A stretch of 64,000 bases of DNA from Thermosynechococcus sp. HN-54 (GCF_023650955.1 NZ_CP098039.1:496001-560000); one strand, 5' to 3'; positions 9,015 to 19,300 are shown, counted from the stretch's first letter. Notes: generated from the sequence alone by a model not told the origin. Made by a program: numbers and translations.

Positions 9015-10735
9015 GCAGGACTAGGGGGCAACTCGCCGTGAATCGTGAAGCGCACATGGTTGAGGGCTAAGTCTCCAAGGCGCACCCCGCGATCGCGATA
9101 ATTCGTGGTCTCAAAGCGAATCCCTTTGCCCGCTTCGACGTGGTACCAGGGGAGAGCCATAAAGAACCGTGTCGGATAGGGACCGCGCTCCACCACATCA
9201 TCTGGGTTCGACTCCATGGGCAACCAGCCAACCCCCGGCACATAAAATTCCAACCAGACATGGTTATAGGTGGGCTGGAGGGGAATACCGCGCTTTTGGG
9301 GATGGGGGGGACATTTGTAGCGACCCACCGTACGGCAGGCAATGCCATTTAATCGCGCCAAGGCAAGAAGCACCCCCACGTACTCACCACAGGATCCCGT
9401 TCCCCGTTTCAACACCAAATCCGGTGTCTCAATCGTGGGTCGCATCGCATAGCTGAGGCGATCGTACACATAGTTACGAATCTTGAGCATCTTGCGCAGG
9501 ATATTGGTCTCTGTGCCCACAGCTTCCCGTGCTGCCTCCTGGACAATGGGTTGATCCATCGCCAACTCATCGTTATCCACCAGATACTGTGCTGCAAATT
9601 CTGGCGGCAGCGGTAGCGTCTCATCAATGTCAGCAGGCGTGAGATGGTACTTAATGCCTCTGACTTCTAGCCAAGCCCGCCAACCAAAAAGGCGAGCCTC
9701 GTAGGGACGCAGTTCGGGAAACTCAAACACTGCCACCTGCTGATCCCCCGCTGTTTCCACGCGAAAGGGCATGCCCACGGGTTCCACCCGCAGGAGTTTT
9801 TGCCGCAAAGAATTGGCCGGCAGAGCAATCCGCCACTCGAGGTTATCTAGGTGCAGCGCATCAAGGGCAGACATTTCTTCCACGTAGGCCATCTCAATCA
9901 GATAGCCATTGGAGACGGTGTAATGCTGCTCCCTATGAGTCTGGTAGAGCAGGGGATGAATCAAACAAATATCGCGGTGATCAATTTCGAGGGGGGCTTC
10001 GCGGTTGTTGGGGTTATCCCGCAGATAGGGTTCCTCACCGCCATAGGCCACCCACAATCGCCCCGCCGCATCAAAGGTGAAAGCCGTAGGCTGGGCAAAG
10101 GGGGTCAAGGCCACCCATTCAATACGGCCACTCTGGCGATCGAGACAATAGATGGATTGCTCTAGGCGATCGCTCACCCACAGATAGCCATCCCTCAGGG
10201 CTAGGTTTTCAAAACCAATGCCAGGGGCACTGACGCGATACTGCTCCCGCCCCGTCTCGTCAAAACAGTGGATGTAGCCTGACTTTTGGCAAGCTACATA
10301 GATACCTGTATCATCCACCGCCACACCGTAAATGGGATAGCGGCACTCCAGCACCTTTTCCACCTGCCAATCGGGGAGATGACAGCGATAGAGCCATGTG
10401 TCGCGACAAAACCAAAGGGTTTCCCGATGCAGACAGAGACCATCGGCATCGAGAAATGGCTCTAGATCGTAGGGATTAAGAATCTCACTGTGGTCGTTTT
10501 CGCCATTAATGAGCAAAATAAAGCCCCGCACCCGATCCAAGGCCAAGAAACTGGCACCAAGGGTGGCTTGGCAAAAGGGTAAACGGGGCAGTTGTCGCAG
10601 CCACAGAGCTTGGGGATCGACCCATGCCAGACCATGGATTTGGTAAGCCCCTAAGGGATAAATGGTGCGCCACTCGTGATCGAGCAACGGGGATGTTAGA
10701 GGCTCCCCATAAACCTCTGCCGCTGTCTCTGGCAT
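9011..10735 (-). CDS. Beta-propeller protein with C-terminal transglutaminase-like domain
   Basis: The 574-residue product looks like a fusion. Residues about 25-330 show repeated short beta strands with W-V and Gly-Asp turns (GLAWVDPQALWLRQL, GVAVDDTGIYVACQKSG, LALRDGYLWVSDRL, FTFDAAGRLWVAYGG), as in an SMP-30/NHL-type propeller. Residues about 400-540 form a transglutaminase-like core with Cys449 in GTGSCGEYVGV, His492 in YNHVWLEF and an acid around Glu508 in WLPMESNPDD. Such domains act as proteases or transamidases; the substrate is unknown. There is no signal peptide, so a cytosolic place is likely. It lies 14 bases after clpC on the same strand. The partner logic is inference. Confidence 0.8.
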   Translation of the reverse strand: MPETAAEVYGEPLTSPLLDHEWRTIYPLGAYQIHGLAWVDPQALWLRQLPRLPFCQATLGASFLALDRVRGFILLINGENDHSEILNPYDLEPFLDADGLCLHRETLWFCRDTWLYRCHLPDWQVEKVLECRYPIYGVAVDDTGIYVACQKSGYIHCFDETGREQYRVSAPGIGFENLALRDGYLWVSDRLEQSIYCLDRQSGRIEWVALTPFAQPTAFTFDAAGRLWVAYGGEEPYLRDNPNNREAPLEIDHRDICLIHPLLYQTHREQHYTVSNGYLIEMAYVEEMSALDALHLDNLEWRIALPANSLRQKLLRVEPVGMPFRVETAGDQQVAVFEFPELRPYEARLFGWRAWLEVRGIKYHLTPADIDETLPLPPEFAAQYLVDNDELAMDQPIVQEAAREAVGTETNILRKMLKIRNYVYDRLSYAMRPTIETPDLVLKRGTGSCGEYVGVLLALARLNGIACRTVGRYKCPPHPQKRGIPLQPTYNHVWLEFYVPGVGWLPMESNPDDVVERGPYPTRFFMALPWYHVEAGKGIRFETTNYRDRGVRLGDLALNHVRFTIHGELPPSPA

Positions 10736-10749
10736 AGGAAGCGAATACC

Positions 10750-13224
10750 CTACTCAACCGCTTGGGGCAACAGCTCACGCCGAGGTTGAGCTTGGATTTT
10801 CACTTGACCGGATTCATCCACATCAATGAGAGCCGTATCCCCTTCGCGAATCCGTCCAGAGAGCATTTCCTCAGCAAGGGTGTCCTCTAGGAGACGCATG
10901 ATCGCGCGACGCAGTGGTCGTGCCCCATAGCTGGGGTTATAGCCCTCATCAATGAGCCGTTCTTTGAAGCGCTCGGTCACCTCTAAGGTGATGCCTTTTT
11001 CTGTCAGGCGCGAGAACACTTCCTTGAGGAGAATGTCGGCAATTTGCTTGACTTCGTCCTTCGTCAGTTGACGGAAGACAATGATTTCATCAAGGCGGTT
11101 GAGGAATTCGGGGCGGAAGTACTGCTTCAGTTCCTCATTCACCAAGGAGCGAATGCGGTTGTACTGGGATTCGGCGGCATCCTCAGTGCCAAACTCAAAG
11201 CCAAGACCGCCAGCGCCCTTCTCAATCACCTTCGAGCCAATGTTCGAGGTCATGATCAAGAGGGTGTTCTTGAAGTCAACGGTGCGACCCTTAGAGTCAG
11301 TGAGGCGACCATCCTCCAGAATTTGCAGCAGCAAGTTAAAGACATCGGGGTGAGCTTTCTCAATTTCATCGAAAAGCACCACCGTATAGGGACGCCGCCG
11401 CACGGCTTCGGTCAGTTGACCACCTTCGTTGTAGCCGACATAGCCGGGGGGTGAGCCAATGAGCTTGGAGACGGTGTGGCGCTCCATGTATTCGGACATA
11501 TCCAAGCGGATCATTGCCTCTTCAGAGCCAAAGAAGTAGGCGGCCAAGGCTTTCGTTAGCTCGGTTTTACCCACACCGGTTGGCCCAGAAAAGATAAAGC
11601 TAGCAATAGGACGGTTGGGATTTTTCAGGCCAACACGGGCACGGCGAATGGCACGGGAGATGGCTTTCACCGCTTCATCTTGGCCAATGACCCGCTGGTG
11701 CAGGGTCTCCTCCATGTGCAGCAGTTTTTCCGACTCACTTTCGGTGAGCTTGCTGACAGGTACCCCTGTCCAAGAGGCCACAATGTGGGCAATGTCCTCT
11801 TCGGTAACGACGGGGGTTTCCTCTTCACCATTGGCGCTTTCAGATTTTTTCTGCTGGGCAATGGCACGGATTTGCGCTTTCAGTTCCATCTCGCGATCGC
11901 GCAATTCACCCGCTTTGTCAAAGTTTTGGGCACGCACGGCATCGTCTTTTTCTTTGAGTACTTGCCGTAGTTCGCGATCCAGTTCCTTGGCCGCCGGCGG
12001 TAGTTGCGAGTTAATCAGGCGCACCCGTGAGCCGGCTTCGTCAATGAGGTCAATGGCCTTGTCGGGCAGATAGCGATCGCTAATGTAGCGATCAGACAGC
12101 TTCGCTGCCGCCTCAAGGGCTTCATCGGAAATTTTCAGCTTGTGGTGCTTCTCATAGCGTTCCCGCAGGCCGTAGAGGATCTCAATGGTTTCCTCAACGG
12201 AGGGTTCACCCACCATCACCGGTTGGAAGCGGCGCTCCAAGGCAGCATCCCGTTCGATGTGTTTACGGTACTCATCTAGGGTGGTGGCCCCAATGCACTG
12301 CAATTCACCACGAGCCAAGGCGGGTTTGAGGATATTGGCCGCATCAATCGCCCCCTCGGCTGCGCCAGCGCCAATGAGGGTATGCACCTCATCAATGACG
12401 AGGATGACGTTACCGGCTTGGCGGATCTCATCCATGATCTTCTTCAGCCGCTCTTCAAACTCACCGCGGTACTTGGTGCCCGCCACCAGCAAGCCAATAT
12501 CAAGGGTGACTACCCGCTTGTCTTCGAGAATATCGGGAACATCTTTGTTGGCAATTCGCTGGGCAAGACCTTCGGCGATCGCCGTTTTACCTACCCCCGG
12601 TTCACCGATCAGCACGGGGTTATTTTTGGTGCGGCGGCCAAGGATTTGAATCACCCGCTCAATTTCTTTTTGCCGACCCACCACGGGATCTAGCTTGCCA
12701 TCAATGGCCATCTGGGTGAGGTTGGCACCAAATTCGTCCAGCGTCGGTGTTTTGGTGCGTCCTTGGCTGGCACCAGCGGCTACTTCTGCGGTTTCACCCA
12801 GCATGCGAATCACTTGGGTGCGGACTTTCGACAGGTCAACGCCAAGATTTTCCAGAACCCGTGCCGCTACCCCTTCCCCTTCGCGAATCAACCCCAAGAG
12901 AAGGTGCTCAGTACCAATATAGTTGTGTCCTAGTTGGCGGGCTTCTTCGAGGGAGAGTTCCAACACTCGCTTGGCACGGGGGGTAAAGGGAATCTCCACC
13001 GCGACAAAACCAGACCCACGGCCAATAATTTTTTCCACTTCGATGCGGGCATCCTTGAGGTTCACGCCCATGGAACGTAGGACTTTCGCAGCCACACCGG
13101 TGCCTTCACCAATCAGTCCAAGAAGAATTTGTTCAGTACCGACAAAGTTGTGGCCGAGGCGGCGAGCCTCTTCCTGTGCCAGCATGATGACTTTAATGGC
13201 TTTTTCTGTAAACCGTTCAAACAT
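10750..13224 (-). CDS. clpC: Clp protease ATP-binding subunit ClpC
   Basis: ClpC is a class I Hsp100 AAA+ unfoldase that feeds substrates to ClpP. The 824-residue product has two N-terminal Clp repeats (about 1-145), a first AAA+ domain with GEPGVGKT at 207-214, a UVR-like middle region ([20 protein letters not shown]), a second AAA+ domain with GPTGVGKTE and [10 protein letters not shown], and the C-terminal small domain. Length and order match plant and cyanobacterial ClpC, not ClpB, whose middle coiled coil is longer. The ATG at 13224 has a GGGAAGGG-like ribosome site. The 13225-13487 gap holds an AACACG/CGTGTT hairpin at 13269-13290 that would sit in its mRNA leader; I see no CIRCE element. 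Confidence 0.97.
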   Translation of the reverse strand: MFERFTEKAIKVIMLAQEEARRLGHNFVGTEQILLGLIGEGTGVAAKVLRSMGVNLKDARIEVEKIIGRGSGFVAVEIPFTPRAKRVLELSLEEARQLGHNYIGTEHLLLGLIREGEGVAARVLENLGVDLSKVRTQVIRMLGETAEVAAGASQGRTKTPTLDEFGANLTQMAIDGKLDPVVGRQKEIERVIQILGRRTKNNPVLIGEPGVGKTAIAEGLAQRIANKDVPDILEDKRVVTLDIGLLVAGTKYRGEFEERLKKIMDEIRQAGNVILVIDEVHTLIGAGAAEGAIDAANILKPALARGELQCIGATTLDEYRKHIERDAALERRFQPVMVGEPSVEETIEILYGLRERYEKHHKLKISDEALEAAAKLSDRYISDRYLPDKAIDLIDEAGSRVRLINSQLPPAAKELDRELRQVLKEKDDAVRAQNFDKAGELRDREMELKAQIRAIAQQKKSESANGEEETPVVTEEDIAHIVASWTGVPVSKLTESESEKLLHMEETLHQRVIGQDEAVKAISRAIRRARVGLKNPNRPIASFIFSGPTGVGKTELTKALAAYFFGSEEAMIRLDMSEYMERHTVSKLIGSPPGYVGYNEGGQLTEAVRRRPYTVVLFDEIEKAHPDVFNLLLQILEDGRLTDSKGRTVDFKNTLLIMTSNIGSKVIEKGAGGLGFEFGTEDAAESQYNRIRSLVNEELKQYFRPEFLNRLDEIIVFRQLTKDEVKQIADILLKEVFSRLTEKGITLEVTERFKERLIDEGYNPSYGARPLRRAIMRLLEDTLAEEMLSGRIREGDTALIDVDESGQVKIQAQPRRELLPQAVE

Positions 13225-13487
13225 GACCCTTCCCCTAATGGCTCCTGCGTGCTGGTAACACTCATCTTAACACGTTCACTTTGGCGTGTTTTTGTATGCC
13301 AACTTACTATTACTGTAGATGTTGACTCATTTTTTTGCAGGTGCGGTTGCCCGTATTTTAGTTGAAATTGCGTCGGCTGTCCTGTGATCACTGCGAATAG
13401 GATTGTCAGCAGTTCCTAAAAAACTGCCTAGCGCCCTTGCGGAGAAAAAACGATACACTACACTTGCTGGCTGCTGACTTTTCTTCA
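13225..13487. other. Divergent intergenic region clpC / HAD gene
   Basis: The 263 bases hold no gene that I can support. An inverted repeat AACACG (13269-13274) with CGTGTT (13285-13290) and an adjoining T run lies in what would be the clpC leader. A TACACT hexamer at 13454-13459 could be a -10 box for the plus-strand gene, but I find no matching -35 box. No heat-shock CIRCE repeat is visible. Confidence 0.4.
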
Positions 13488-14180
13488 ATGGCTAATTTAT
13501 CCGATTTCTTCGCGGTTGAGCCGTCTCAACGTGCCCTGATTTTTGATATGGATGGGGTCATCTGCCATACAATGCCCTATCACATTGAGGCGTGGCGAGT
13601 TTATGTCGATCGCACCCCAGAGCTGCGGCAGCACATTAACCTTGAACATTTGAAGCAGATGGGGGGTAAACGCAATGCCGAACTCCTCCCTGAATTGCTA
13701 GGACGACCGGTGAGTGAGGCGGAGGTACAACGTTGGGGGGCGGGCAAAGAAGCAGTGTTTCGGGAACTACTGGCGCCCCACCTAGAGCTACTGCCAGGGT
13801 TATTGCCCTTTCTCAAAAGTGCCAAGGAAAAGGGCTATCGCTTGGGTTTGGGCACCTCTGCCTGCGCTGCCAATGTCGAACTGGTGCTCTCCTGCGAGGG
13901 GGTGGGCAACTTTTTCGACACAGTCGTGATGGAGCAGGATGTGCAGCGGGGCAAGCCCGATCCAGAGTGCTATCTACTGGTGGCGGAGCGATTGCAGGTG
14001 TTGCCGCAGCATTGTCTTGTCTTTGAGGATGCAGTGGCGGGGGTGATGGCGGCAGTACGGGCAGGGATGTGCTGCTGGGGAGTCCTGACAACCCAATCGG
14101 CGACAGCGCTTGAAGCGGCGGGAGCAGCGGTCTGCATTGAGGATTTTACGGATCCGCGGCTCCAGAGGCTATTGTCCTAG
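13488..14180 (+). CDS. HAD-family phosphatase, beta-phosphoglucomutase-like
   Basis: This HAD subfamily IA hydrolase has 230 residues. The nucleophile motif IFDMDGVICHTMPYHIEAW is followed by a helical cap domain, then LGTSACAANVELVL (motif II), the Lys of RGKPDPECYL (motif III) and CLVFEDAVAGVMAA (motif IV). The cap and the GKPxP...VFEDxxxG pattern are those of beta-phosphoglucomutase and phosphoglycolate-phosphatase-like enzymes, so a small phosphosugar is the likely substrate class. The ATG at 13488 gives MANLSDFF, the best family start; the upstream extension to 13437 starts at a non-ATG codon and has no ribosome site. ccmP follows after 47 bases. Confidence 0.85.
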   Translation: MANLSDFFAVEPSQRALIFDMDGVICHTMPYHIEAWRVYVDRTPELRQHINLEHLKQMGGKRNAELLPELLGRPVSEAEVQRWGAGKEAVFRELLAPHLELLPGLLPFLKSAKEKGYRLGLGTSACAANVELVLSCEGVGNFFDTVVMEQDVQRGKPDPECYLLVAERLQVLPQHCLVFEDAVAGVMAAVRAGMCCWGVLTTQSATALEAAGAAVCIEDFTDPRLQRLLS

Positions 14181-14227
14181 GGCATTTTCAGCGATCATGG
14201 GTACTGGTGCGTTAGGAATCCACCACC

Positions 14228-14866
14228 TTGGGCGTTGATCTGCGCAGTTATGTCTATCTCGACTCGATTCAACCGCAACACGCGGCCTACTTGGGAACCG
14301 TGGCGCAGGGGTTTTTGCCTTTGCCGGGGGATTGCTCCCTCTGGGTGGAGATTTCACCGGGGATTGATGTCAATCGCCTCTTAGATATTGCCCTGAAGTC
14401 TGCGGTGGTGCGGCCGGGAGTCTTGTTTATCGAGCGACTCTACGGGCTATTGGAGGTGCATTCGGGCAATCAAGGGGAAGTGCGGGCAGCAGGAGAGGCC
14501 ATTTTAGATGCGATTGGCGCCCGAGTACAGGATTGCTTGCGGCCACGAGTGATTTCGAGTCAAGTGATTCGCAACATTGATGCCCACCACACCCAACTGA
14601 TTAACCGCTCGCGCAAGGGCAACATGATCTTGGCGGGGCAAACTCTCTATGTTTTTGAAGTGGAACCTGCCGCCTATGCCGCACTAGCCGCCAATGAAGC
14701 TGAAAAGGCAGCACTCATTAATATCTTGCAGATTTCAGCCGTGGGCAGTTTTGGCCGACTCTTTTTGGGGGGCGCGGAGCGCGATATTCTGGCGGCGGAA
14801 CGGGCGGTCTTGGCAGCGATGGAACGCTTACCGGGGCGCGATAGCCTTAGCGATCGCCGGGAGTAG
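14228..14866 (+). CDS. ccmP: Carboxysome shell protein CcmP (tandem BMC), TTG start
   Basis: CcmP is a tandem bacterial-microcompartment-domain shell protein that forms stacked, gated pseudohexamers in beta-carboxysomes and may pass larger metabolites. The 212-residue product starts [20 protein letters not shown] and includes [33 protein letters not shown], then a second copy-like half with [38 protein letters not shown] and [10 protein letters not shown] recognise these from Synechococcus CcmP (about 213 residues). The start is TTG 14228, ten bases after AGGA. Like other satellite shell genes it lies away from a ccmKLMN cluster, here after a sugar-phosphatase-like gene. The last 20 bases overlap the convergent helicase gene. 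Confidence 0.92.
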   Translation: MGVDLRSYVYLDSIQPQHAAYLGTVAQGFLPLPGDCSLWVEISPGIDVNRLLDIALKSAVVRPGVLFIERLYGLLEVHSGNQGEVRAAGEAILDAIGARVQDCLRPRVISSQVIRNIDAHHTQLINRSRKGNMILAGQTLYVFEVEPAAYAALAANEAEKAALINILQISAVGSFGRLFLGGAERDILAAERAVLAAMERLPGRDSLSDRRE

Positions 14867-17165
14867 CCTTTGCATGGTGCTTTAGCTTCTGTTCTAGGGC
14901 GGGGATAAAGGGGCAGGGGGCACTGTCTTGCAGTTGATAAAACCCTCGCCAATTAAAGTTCTGCCAGTTAAAGGGGGCTTGGTGGGCAGCAGCCAACCAG
15001 AGTAAGCGCTTGGCACGGGTCATGGCCACGTAAAGCAGGCGATATTCCTCAGCAACTTTGGCCTCTTTCGCTTTTTGATAGGCGGTTTGCCAGTCAGGAA
15101 GAGATTGCCGATGGCCGTAGGCACGCAGTTGCGATCGCACCACTTCAATAAAATCCACCTCTGGACTGAGAAACTTGGTATTGGCCGCCACCCAACTCTC
15201 GCCGGGCAGGGTTCTTTCCTCCAAAAAGGGGACAAAGACAGCATCCCAATCCAAACCCTTGGCACGGTGCATGGTCATGATTGTTACCTGCCCTGAACGC
15301 ACCAACCGGCTATGGAGGTCTTCCATCTCAACAGCGTCAAAGCGATCCGCTGCCACCAACTCTTGCCAGTGGGGATGAATGCGCTCCCACAGTTGTGTTG
15401 GTTCCTGCTGTGCCAACTGGCAGATGAGGCGATCGGTGGTGGCCAATTCAGCGGCATCATAGCCCAATTCCTGAGCACAATAGGTAATTAGAGGAAAGAG
15501 GGAAAGTTCCAAGCGAGCTTTGAGGAGACGATGACAGTAGTGCCGTGCCTTGAGCACCGGTTCCTCGGCAGGAGGGTCTAAAGGACCGGGGTAGAGAAAG
15601 ACCTCTGGCTGGGCTGCCAAGCGATCTAAATTTTGTGGCGGAATGCGTTTGCGCTCCTGAAGCACACTCAGGGCTGCTTTGACCGCTTCGGGAGAATAGG
15701 GACAGTGGAGAAAGTAGAGAATGTCGAGCAACTCTCTAGGAACCTGCGATCGCTGTTCAATTCCCGATACATCCAGAATTGGAATTCCCTGAGCGCCCAG
15801 ATCTACAATGTTGTTGAAGTCAGCAGGAGAGCGCAACAGATCCGCGAGAAATTCCCCTTGGCGGTTAGTACGCACGAGTACGGCAATTGAGGCCTCAGGA
15901 TGCTCTACCAAGAGCTGAGAAATGCGTGCTGCTAGCTCGCGCACAGTCTCGAAAATGGTTGCAGGTCGGGCAATTTCTACCCCTTCGCCCCAAGGGGGTG
16001 GGTTTGCCCCCGGTTGCGGGTTCGTCGCTGAGACAGGCTGAATTGCTTGGTTCCGAAAGGGGAGTTCTTGACCTTTGAGGGCATGATTGACCCAGTTCAC
16101 TAAAAAGTTGGCTGATCGAATCACTAATGGGGTCGATCGCCCCGCTTGGGTCATTTGATAGAAGGCCTGCTGCTGGGCACATTCGTCACAGAATGCATTA
16201 AAAAAAAGAGGATTTGCCGCCGTAAACGTGGAGTTAATGGCTTGATTGGGATCCCCCACCCGCACAAAATTAACTTGCCCTGTGGTGTTGTCCTCGGCTA
16301 GAAGTCGCAGTAACCGCGATTGCAAGGGAGTCGAGTCCTGCGCCTCATCCTCAAAGACGCCATACACCCGCTGTTGCCATTCTTGGCGGCACTGGCGATC
16401 GCCCTCTAGGAGTTGTACCGCTGCCAAAATCATCTCATCGTAGTCAATTTGCTCTCGCTGCGCTAAATGGTGCTGGTATAGCTCCAAAAGGTCGGCACCA
16501 ATCTCTAAAAAAGGATAGGGTTCTACTGCTGCTGTACTTTGGGGGCGCAACTGCTGGGACAACTGCCGCAGATCATGGGGTGTCAACGCCATACTGCGGG
16601 CACTGCTAATAACGGTTTGTGCCAACTTCACCAAGATGTCAGTCAACAGCGCAATCCTGCGGCCATCGTGTTCAACGTCGCTGAGAGGACTGGTATCGCA
16701 ACCTTGGATCAGTTGCTCGAGGATGTCGGGGTGCGATCGCGCCCATTCCTTAACACAGGTGACACATAGGCGTCGCTGCTCATGCTCACTCATTAAATTC
16801 TCGCCACTCCAACGCAGACCTGCCGTGGGATGGCTAGTGGCAATTTTCAAGGCCAAACTGTGGAGGGTCTGCACACTAAAACCATTGCGGGGCAACCCCA
16901 TCTCCCGTAGGTACTTGCGAATCCGCACCTTGATATTGGCGGCCGCCGAACGACTATAGGTGACTACGACTAGTTGCCGCTGTTGATGGAGTTTTTGGCG
17001 AGCGATGGCGATCGCTGCTCCTACGGCCATGCCATGGGATTTACCCGCTCCGGGCACTGCCGATACCGCCAAGAGACCCCCTTGCCATTCACTGATTTCC
17101 CTTTGACCCGGACGCAACGTCCTTAGGAGGTGACTGGCACTGGCGGGGAGTGACAACAAGTTCAT
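14847..17165 (-). CDS. UvrD/Rep-like superfamily 1 DNA helicase
   Basis: This is an ATP-driven SF1A helicase of 772 residues. The motifs are in order: Walker [11 protein letters not shown] (about 36-45), [16 protein letters not shown] (motif Ia), [12 protein letters not shown] (Walker B), [12 protein letters not shown] (motif III), [16 protein letters not shown] (motif IV), [18 protein letters not shown] (motif V) and [14 protein letters not shown] (motif VI). The canonical SF1 helicase catalytic set is complete, so it should be active. It differs from PcrA/UvrD proper (VGDPNQAI in place of VGDxxQSIY) and may be a cyanobacterial branch. It overlaps ccmP by 20 bases at its 3' end. A role in repair or replication restart follows from the family only. 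Confidence 0.92.
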   Translation of the reverse strand: MNLLSLPASASHLLRTLRPGQREISEWQGGLLAVSAVPGAGKSHGMAVGAAIAIARQKLHQQRQLVVVTYSRSAAANIKVRIRKYLREMGLPRNGFSVQTLHSLALKIATSHPTAGLRWSGENLMSEHEQRRLCVTCVKEWARSHPDILEQLIQGCDTSPLSDVEHDGRRIALLTDILVKLAQTVISSARSMALTPHDLRQLSQQLRPQSTAAVEPYPFLEIGADLLELYQHHLAQREQIDYDEMILAAVQLLEGDRQCRQEWQQRVYGVFEDEAQDSTPLQSRLLRLLAEDNTTGQVNFVRVGDPNQAINSTFTAANPLFFNAFCDECAQQQAFYQMTQAGRSTPLVIRSANFLVNWVNHALKGQELPFRNQAIQPVSATNPQPGANPPPWGEGVEIARPATIFETVRELAARISQLLVEHPEASIAVLVRTNRQGEFLADLLRSPADFNNIVDLGAQGIPILDVSGIEQRSQVPRELLDILYFLHCPYSPEAVKAALSVLQERKRIPPQNLDRLAAQPEVFLYPGPLDPPAEEPVLKARHYCHRLLKARLELSLFPLITYCAQELGYDAAELATTDRLICQLAQQEPTQLWERIHPHWQELVAADRFDAVEMEDLHSRLVRSGQVTIMTMHRAKGLDWDAVFVPFLEERTLPGESWVAANTKFLSPEVDFIEVVRSQLRAYGHRQSLPDWQTAYQKAKEAKVAEEYRLLYVAMTRAKRLLWLAAAHQAPFNWQNFNWRGFYQLQDSAPCPFIPALEQKLKHHAKATPGDR

Positions 17166-17235
17166 AGAAAGACTGTAGGAGAACTAAAGATTTATTACAA
17201 AAACCGGCTTCTACCCAATGAAGATCAAAAAATCG

Positions 17236-17277
17236 TATAATAGAATACAGAAAGTTGGGAGCAAGTTGCTTCCTAAC
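17236..17277 (+). promoter_or_regulatory. Promoter -10 and leader hairpin of DUF4278 gene
   Basis: TATAAT at 17236-17241 is a perfect -10 hexamer on the plus strand; no good -35 box is visible. A few bases after the expected start of transcription a hairpin forms from GTTGGGAGC (17254-17262) with GCTTCCTAAC (17268-17277), with one bulged T and a G-T pair, loop AAGTT. It lies at the very 5' end of the mRNA, 61 bases before the start codon, where it could protect the message or affect translation. Confidence 0.5.
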
Positions 17278-17338
17278 GCAGACCACCTGAAGCTTGATAA
17301 CGAGTCAATAGTATTCACCTAGGAGCCTTGATTTAATT

Positions 17339-17713
17339 ATGCAACTCATCTATCGCGGCGTTAAATACGAAACTTCTGACCAGCACATTCCCCTTGTTGA
17401 ATCGGGTGCCAAGGGTCTCTACCGGGGGGCGCAATGGGTAGGGCACAAAGCGGCTGCACCGGTTCCTCAAGCGAATCATGTCCTCTGCTGGCGGGGGGTG
17501 ACCTACCAAACGAACGGTACACCAGTTACCACAACCGCTCCGACGACGAGTGCTGCCCCATCTGTGCTTCCCCAGCGTAAGCGCGACTCCTTGGCCGAAG
17601 CTCATCGCCATGCGATTCTGAAAACTCTTGAGCGGCGGCTTCAGGTGGCGCGGAGTCAGGGCAACGAAGACCTCATCAGTCTGTTGGAAGAAGAGTGGCA
17701 GCAATTTGCCTAA
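17339..17713 (+). CDS. DUF4278 domain protein
   Basis: The 124-residue product begins MQLIYRGVKYETSD, with a second copy of the same signature in HVLCWRGVTYQTNG about residues 47-60. This YRG-x-Y motif is the mark of DUF4278, a family of short cyanobacterial proteins with no assigned function. The middle is a Thr/Pro/Ala-rich linker (about 61-80), and the C-terminal 45 residues are predicted helical and charged (LAEAHRHAILKTLERRLQVA). No signal peptide or membrane helix is seen, so it is probably cytosolic. It has its own promoter and its own terminator, which suggests a single-gene transcript. Confidence 0.75.
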   Translation: MQLIYRGVKYETSDQHIPLVESGAKGLYRGAQWVGHKAAAPVPQANHVLCWRGVTYQTNGTPVTTTAPTTSAAPSVLPQRKRDSLAEAHRHAILKTLERRLQVARSQGNEDLISLLEEEWQQFA

Positions 17714-17740
17714 GGTTGGATCACCGAAACCCAGAACTCG

Positions 17741-17769
17741 GTGTCGCTGGTAACAGCGGCACTTTTTTT
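17741..17769 (+). terminator. Intrinsic terminator after DUF4278 gene
   Basis: GTGTCGCTG (17741-17749) pairs with CAGCGGCAC (17754-17762) with one T-G pair and a 4-base loop, followed by seven T. It ends the plus-strand transcript just before the 3' end of the convergent glycosyltransferase. Confidence 0.85.
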
Positions 17770-17788
17770 ATGCTTTGATATTTGAGAT

Positions 17789-18898
17789 TTAACAAGAATT
17801 GCTAATTTTTTTTTCTTTTTCTTGACGAAAAGCTGCTGCTTGGGCAAAGGCTGCCGCCGCCCGCTCGCGATCGCCCAAGGCTTCATAGGCGCGTCCTAGT
17901 TGTTCCGCCGCAATCTCGCGCACATAGCCCAAGGGAAAAATCATCTGCTTGCTGTAGCCATTGGTGCGCCCCAGTTCAAGGCAATACTCAAAGTAGGCCG
18001 TTGCTCCCAAGGGAAATCCCAAGGCCATCAGCCAGCGCCCAGCCAAATCAATGAGGGGCGGATAGGTGGGAAACCACACCAGACTTTGCTGACATAGGAG
18101 TTGCAATGTTTCGTGATCCCCGATAGCCAGCAGACGCCGCCCGAGTTGATTCAGAATTTCGGGCAGTGCACCGGGGGCATTCTCAGGCAGTTGGCCGGTG
18201 AGGAGATGGGGCAAGAGCCGCTCAAAAAGTTCTTGGTAGCAGTCATCCGCAGCCGTGGGGTTATTCACAGCGTCGTACATATCCGCCAAGGCAAAAAGGA
18301 GATTCAAGGGCAAACCTTCACTGGCGCGGATGCGTTCTAAAATCGGGATGTTGCGATCGCGCATCTTGGCTTGAATTTGTGCGGGTTGATAGCCATAGTG
18401 GTCAATGCGCAGCGTTTCCAGAGTACCAATGGTCAGCGGTTCTGCTGCTGTGGACATCAATTGCTCATGGAAGCGTCCCTGATAGCGCAGCGTCGGCAGG
18501 TTGCGAAAGAGTCGCACAATCGCAAAGTCAGAAAATTGCTGCCCCGTGCCGATTTCCCGCCGTAGGAATTGATAGGCACTGAAAGTGCTGCCCTCCAGTT
18601 GTTGCCCTAGGGGCACAGGTGGCTCCTGCAATGTCACGAGCACCTCATCGGCATCAATCACCAAAATCCAATCGCCCGTGGCCTGCTCTAGGGAGTAATT
18701 ACGCGCGGCGGCAAAATCATCCTGCCAAGGGAAGGTAAAGATGCGCTCTGTAAACTGGCGCGCGATCGCGATCGTTTCATCCGTTGACCCAGTATCGACA
18801 ACAACGATCTCATCTACCCAAGGCTGAACACTGCCCAGACAGCGTGCCAAATGGGCTACCTCATTTTTGACAATCAGACAGGCACAGACCCGCACCAT
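17789..18898 (-). CDS. Family 2 glycosyltransferase with C-terminal helical repeats
   Basis: The N-terminal 230 residues are a GT-A fold family 2 glycosyltransferase, which transfers a sugar from a nucleotide-sugar donor: CLIVKNEVAHLARCLGS, DEIVVVDTGSTDETIAIA, FAAARNYSL and the metal-binding DADE (82-85). The remaining 140 residues are Ala/Leu-rich helices (LAIGDHETLQLLCQQ, GRAYEALGDRERAAAAFAQA) resembling TPR repeats, a known architecture in SPBc2-like and WaaE-like transferases. The acceptor is unknown; cell-envelope or protein glycans are possible. The ATG at 18898 directly follows the stop of the DUF3110 gene with no spacer, so the two are translationally coupled. No membrane helices are seen. 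Confidence 0.88.
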   Translation of the reverse strand: MVRVCACLIVKNEVAHLARCLGSVQPWVDEIVVVDTGSTDETIAIARQFTERIFTFPWQDDFAAARNYSLEQATGDWILVIDADEVLVTLQEPPVPLGQQLEGSTFSAYQFLRREIGTGQQFSDFAIVRLFRNLPTLRYQGRFHEQLMSTAAEPLTIGTLETLRIDHYGYQPAQIQAKMRDRNIPILERIRASEGLPLNLLFALADMYDAVNNPTAADDCYQELFERLLPHLLTGQLPENAPGALPEILNQLGRRLLAIGDHETLQLLCQQSLVWFPTYPPLIDLAGRWLMALGFPLGATAYFEYCLELGRTNGYSKQMIFPLGYVREIAAEQLGRAYEALGDRERAAAAFAQAAAFRQEKEKKISNSC

Positions 18899-19300
18899 CT
18901 ACAGCAGCTTTTCAAATTGCTGGCGCAACTGATTCAGTTCACTTTCGGAGAACTCACTCTCAGCAGCGGGGGGTACGCGATTTTCTAGTTCCCAGTCAGT
19001 TTCTTCGACGTTGCGTTCAGGGGGCGCCAAAAAGAGACGTTCAGCATCATTGGTGGGGACAAATCCTTCGGGCACTAGGTGACAAGTATAACCGGAGGAT
19101 TCGCAAAATTCTTCAATTTCCTTGGCATCAATGGGAACGACACTGGGGGGATGAAAATCCTGTGCCTCCAAGAGCATGGCATACCGATTGGCATCGTCTT
19201 CGCTTTCAAACATGAGAATCAGGTTGCGATCGCCCAGTTGCAGAGAATGAATGCCCTCATTTTCAGTTCCCGGGTTGTAGAGCAACACGTAAACGCGCAT
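18899..19300 (-). CDS. DUF3110 domain protein
   Basis: This 133-residue protein starts MRVYVLLYNPGTENEGIHSL and continues with FESEDDANRYAMLLEAQDF, then an acidic, low-complexity C-terminus (PPERNVEETDWELENR, ESELNQLRQQFEKLL). The first 90 residues are the DUF3110 domain, confined to cyanobacteria and plants and without a known function. I chose ATG 19300, preceded on the minus strand by GGCGAGG; the frame stays open to 19324. Its stop codon directly abuts the start of the glycosyltransferase, so the two form an operon and may act together. No signal peptide is present. Confidence 0.8.
   Translation of the reverse strand: MRVYVLLYNPGTENEGIHSLQLGDRNLILMFESEDDANRYAMLLEAQDFHPPSVVPIDAKEIEEFCESSGYTCHLVPEGFVPTNDAERLFLAPPERNVEETDWELENRVPPAAESEFSESELNQLRQQFEKLL

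Noticed and set aside
13225..13487. CIRCE heat-shock operator before clpC
   Set aside because: The TTAGCACTC/GAGTGCTAA inverted repeat is absent; only an unrelated hairpin is seen.
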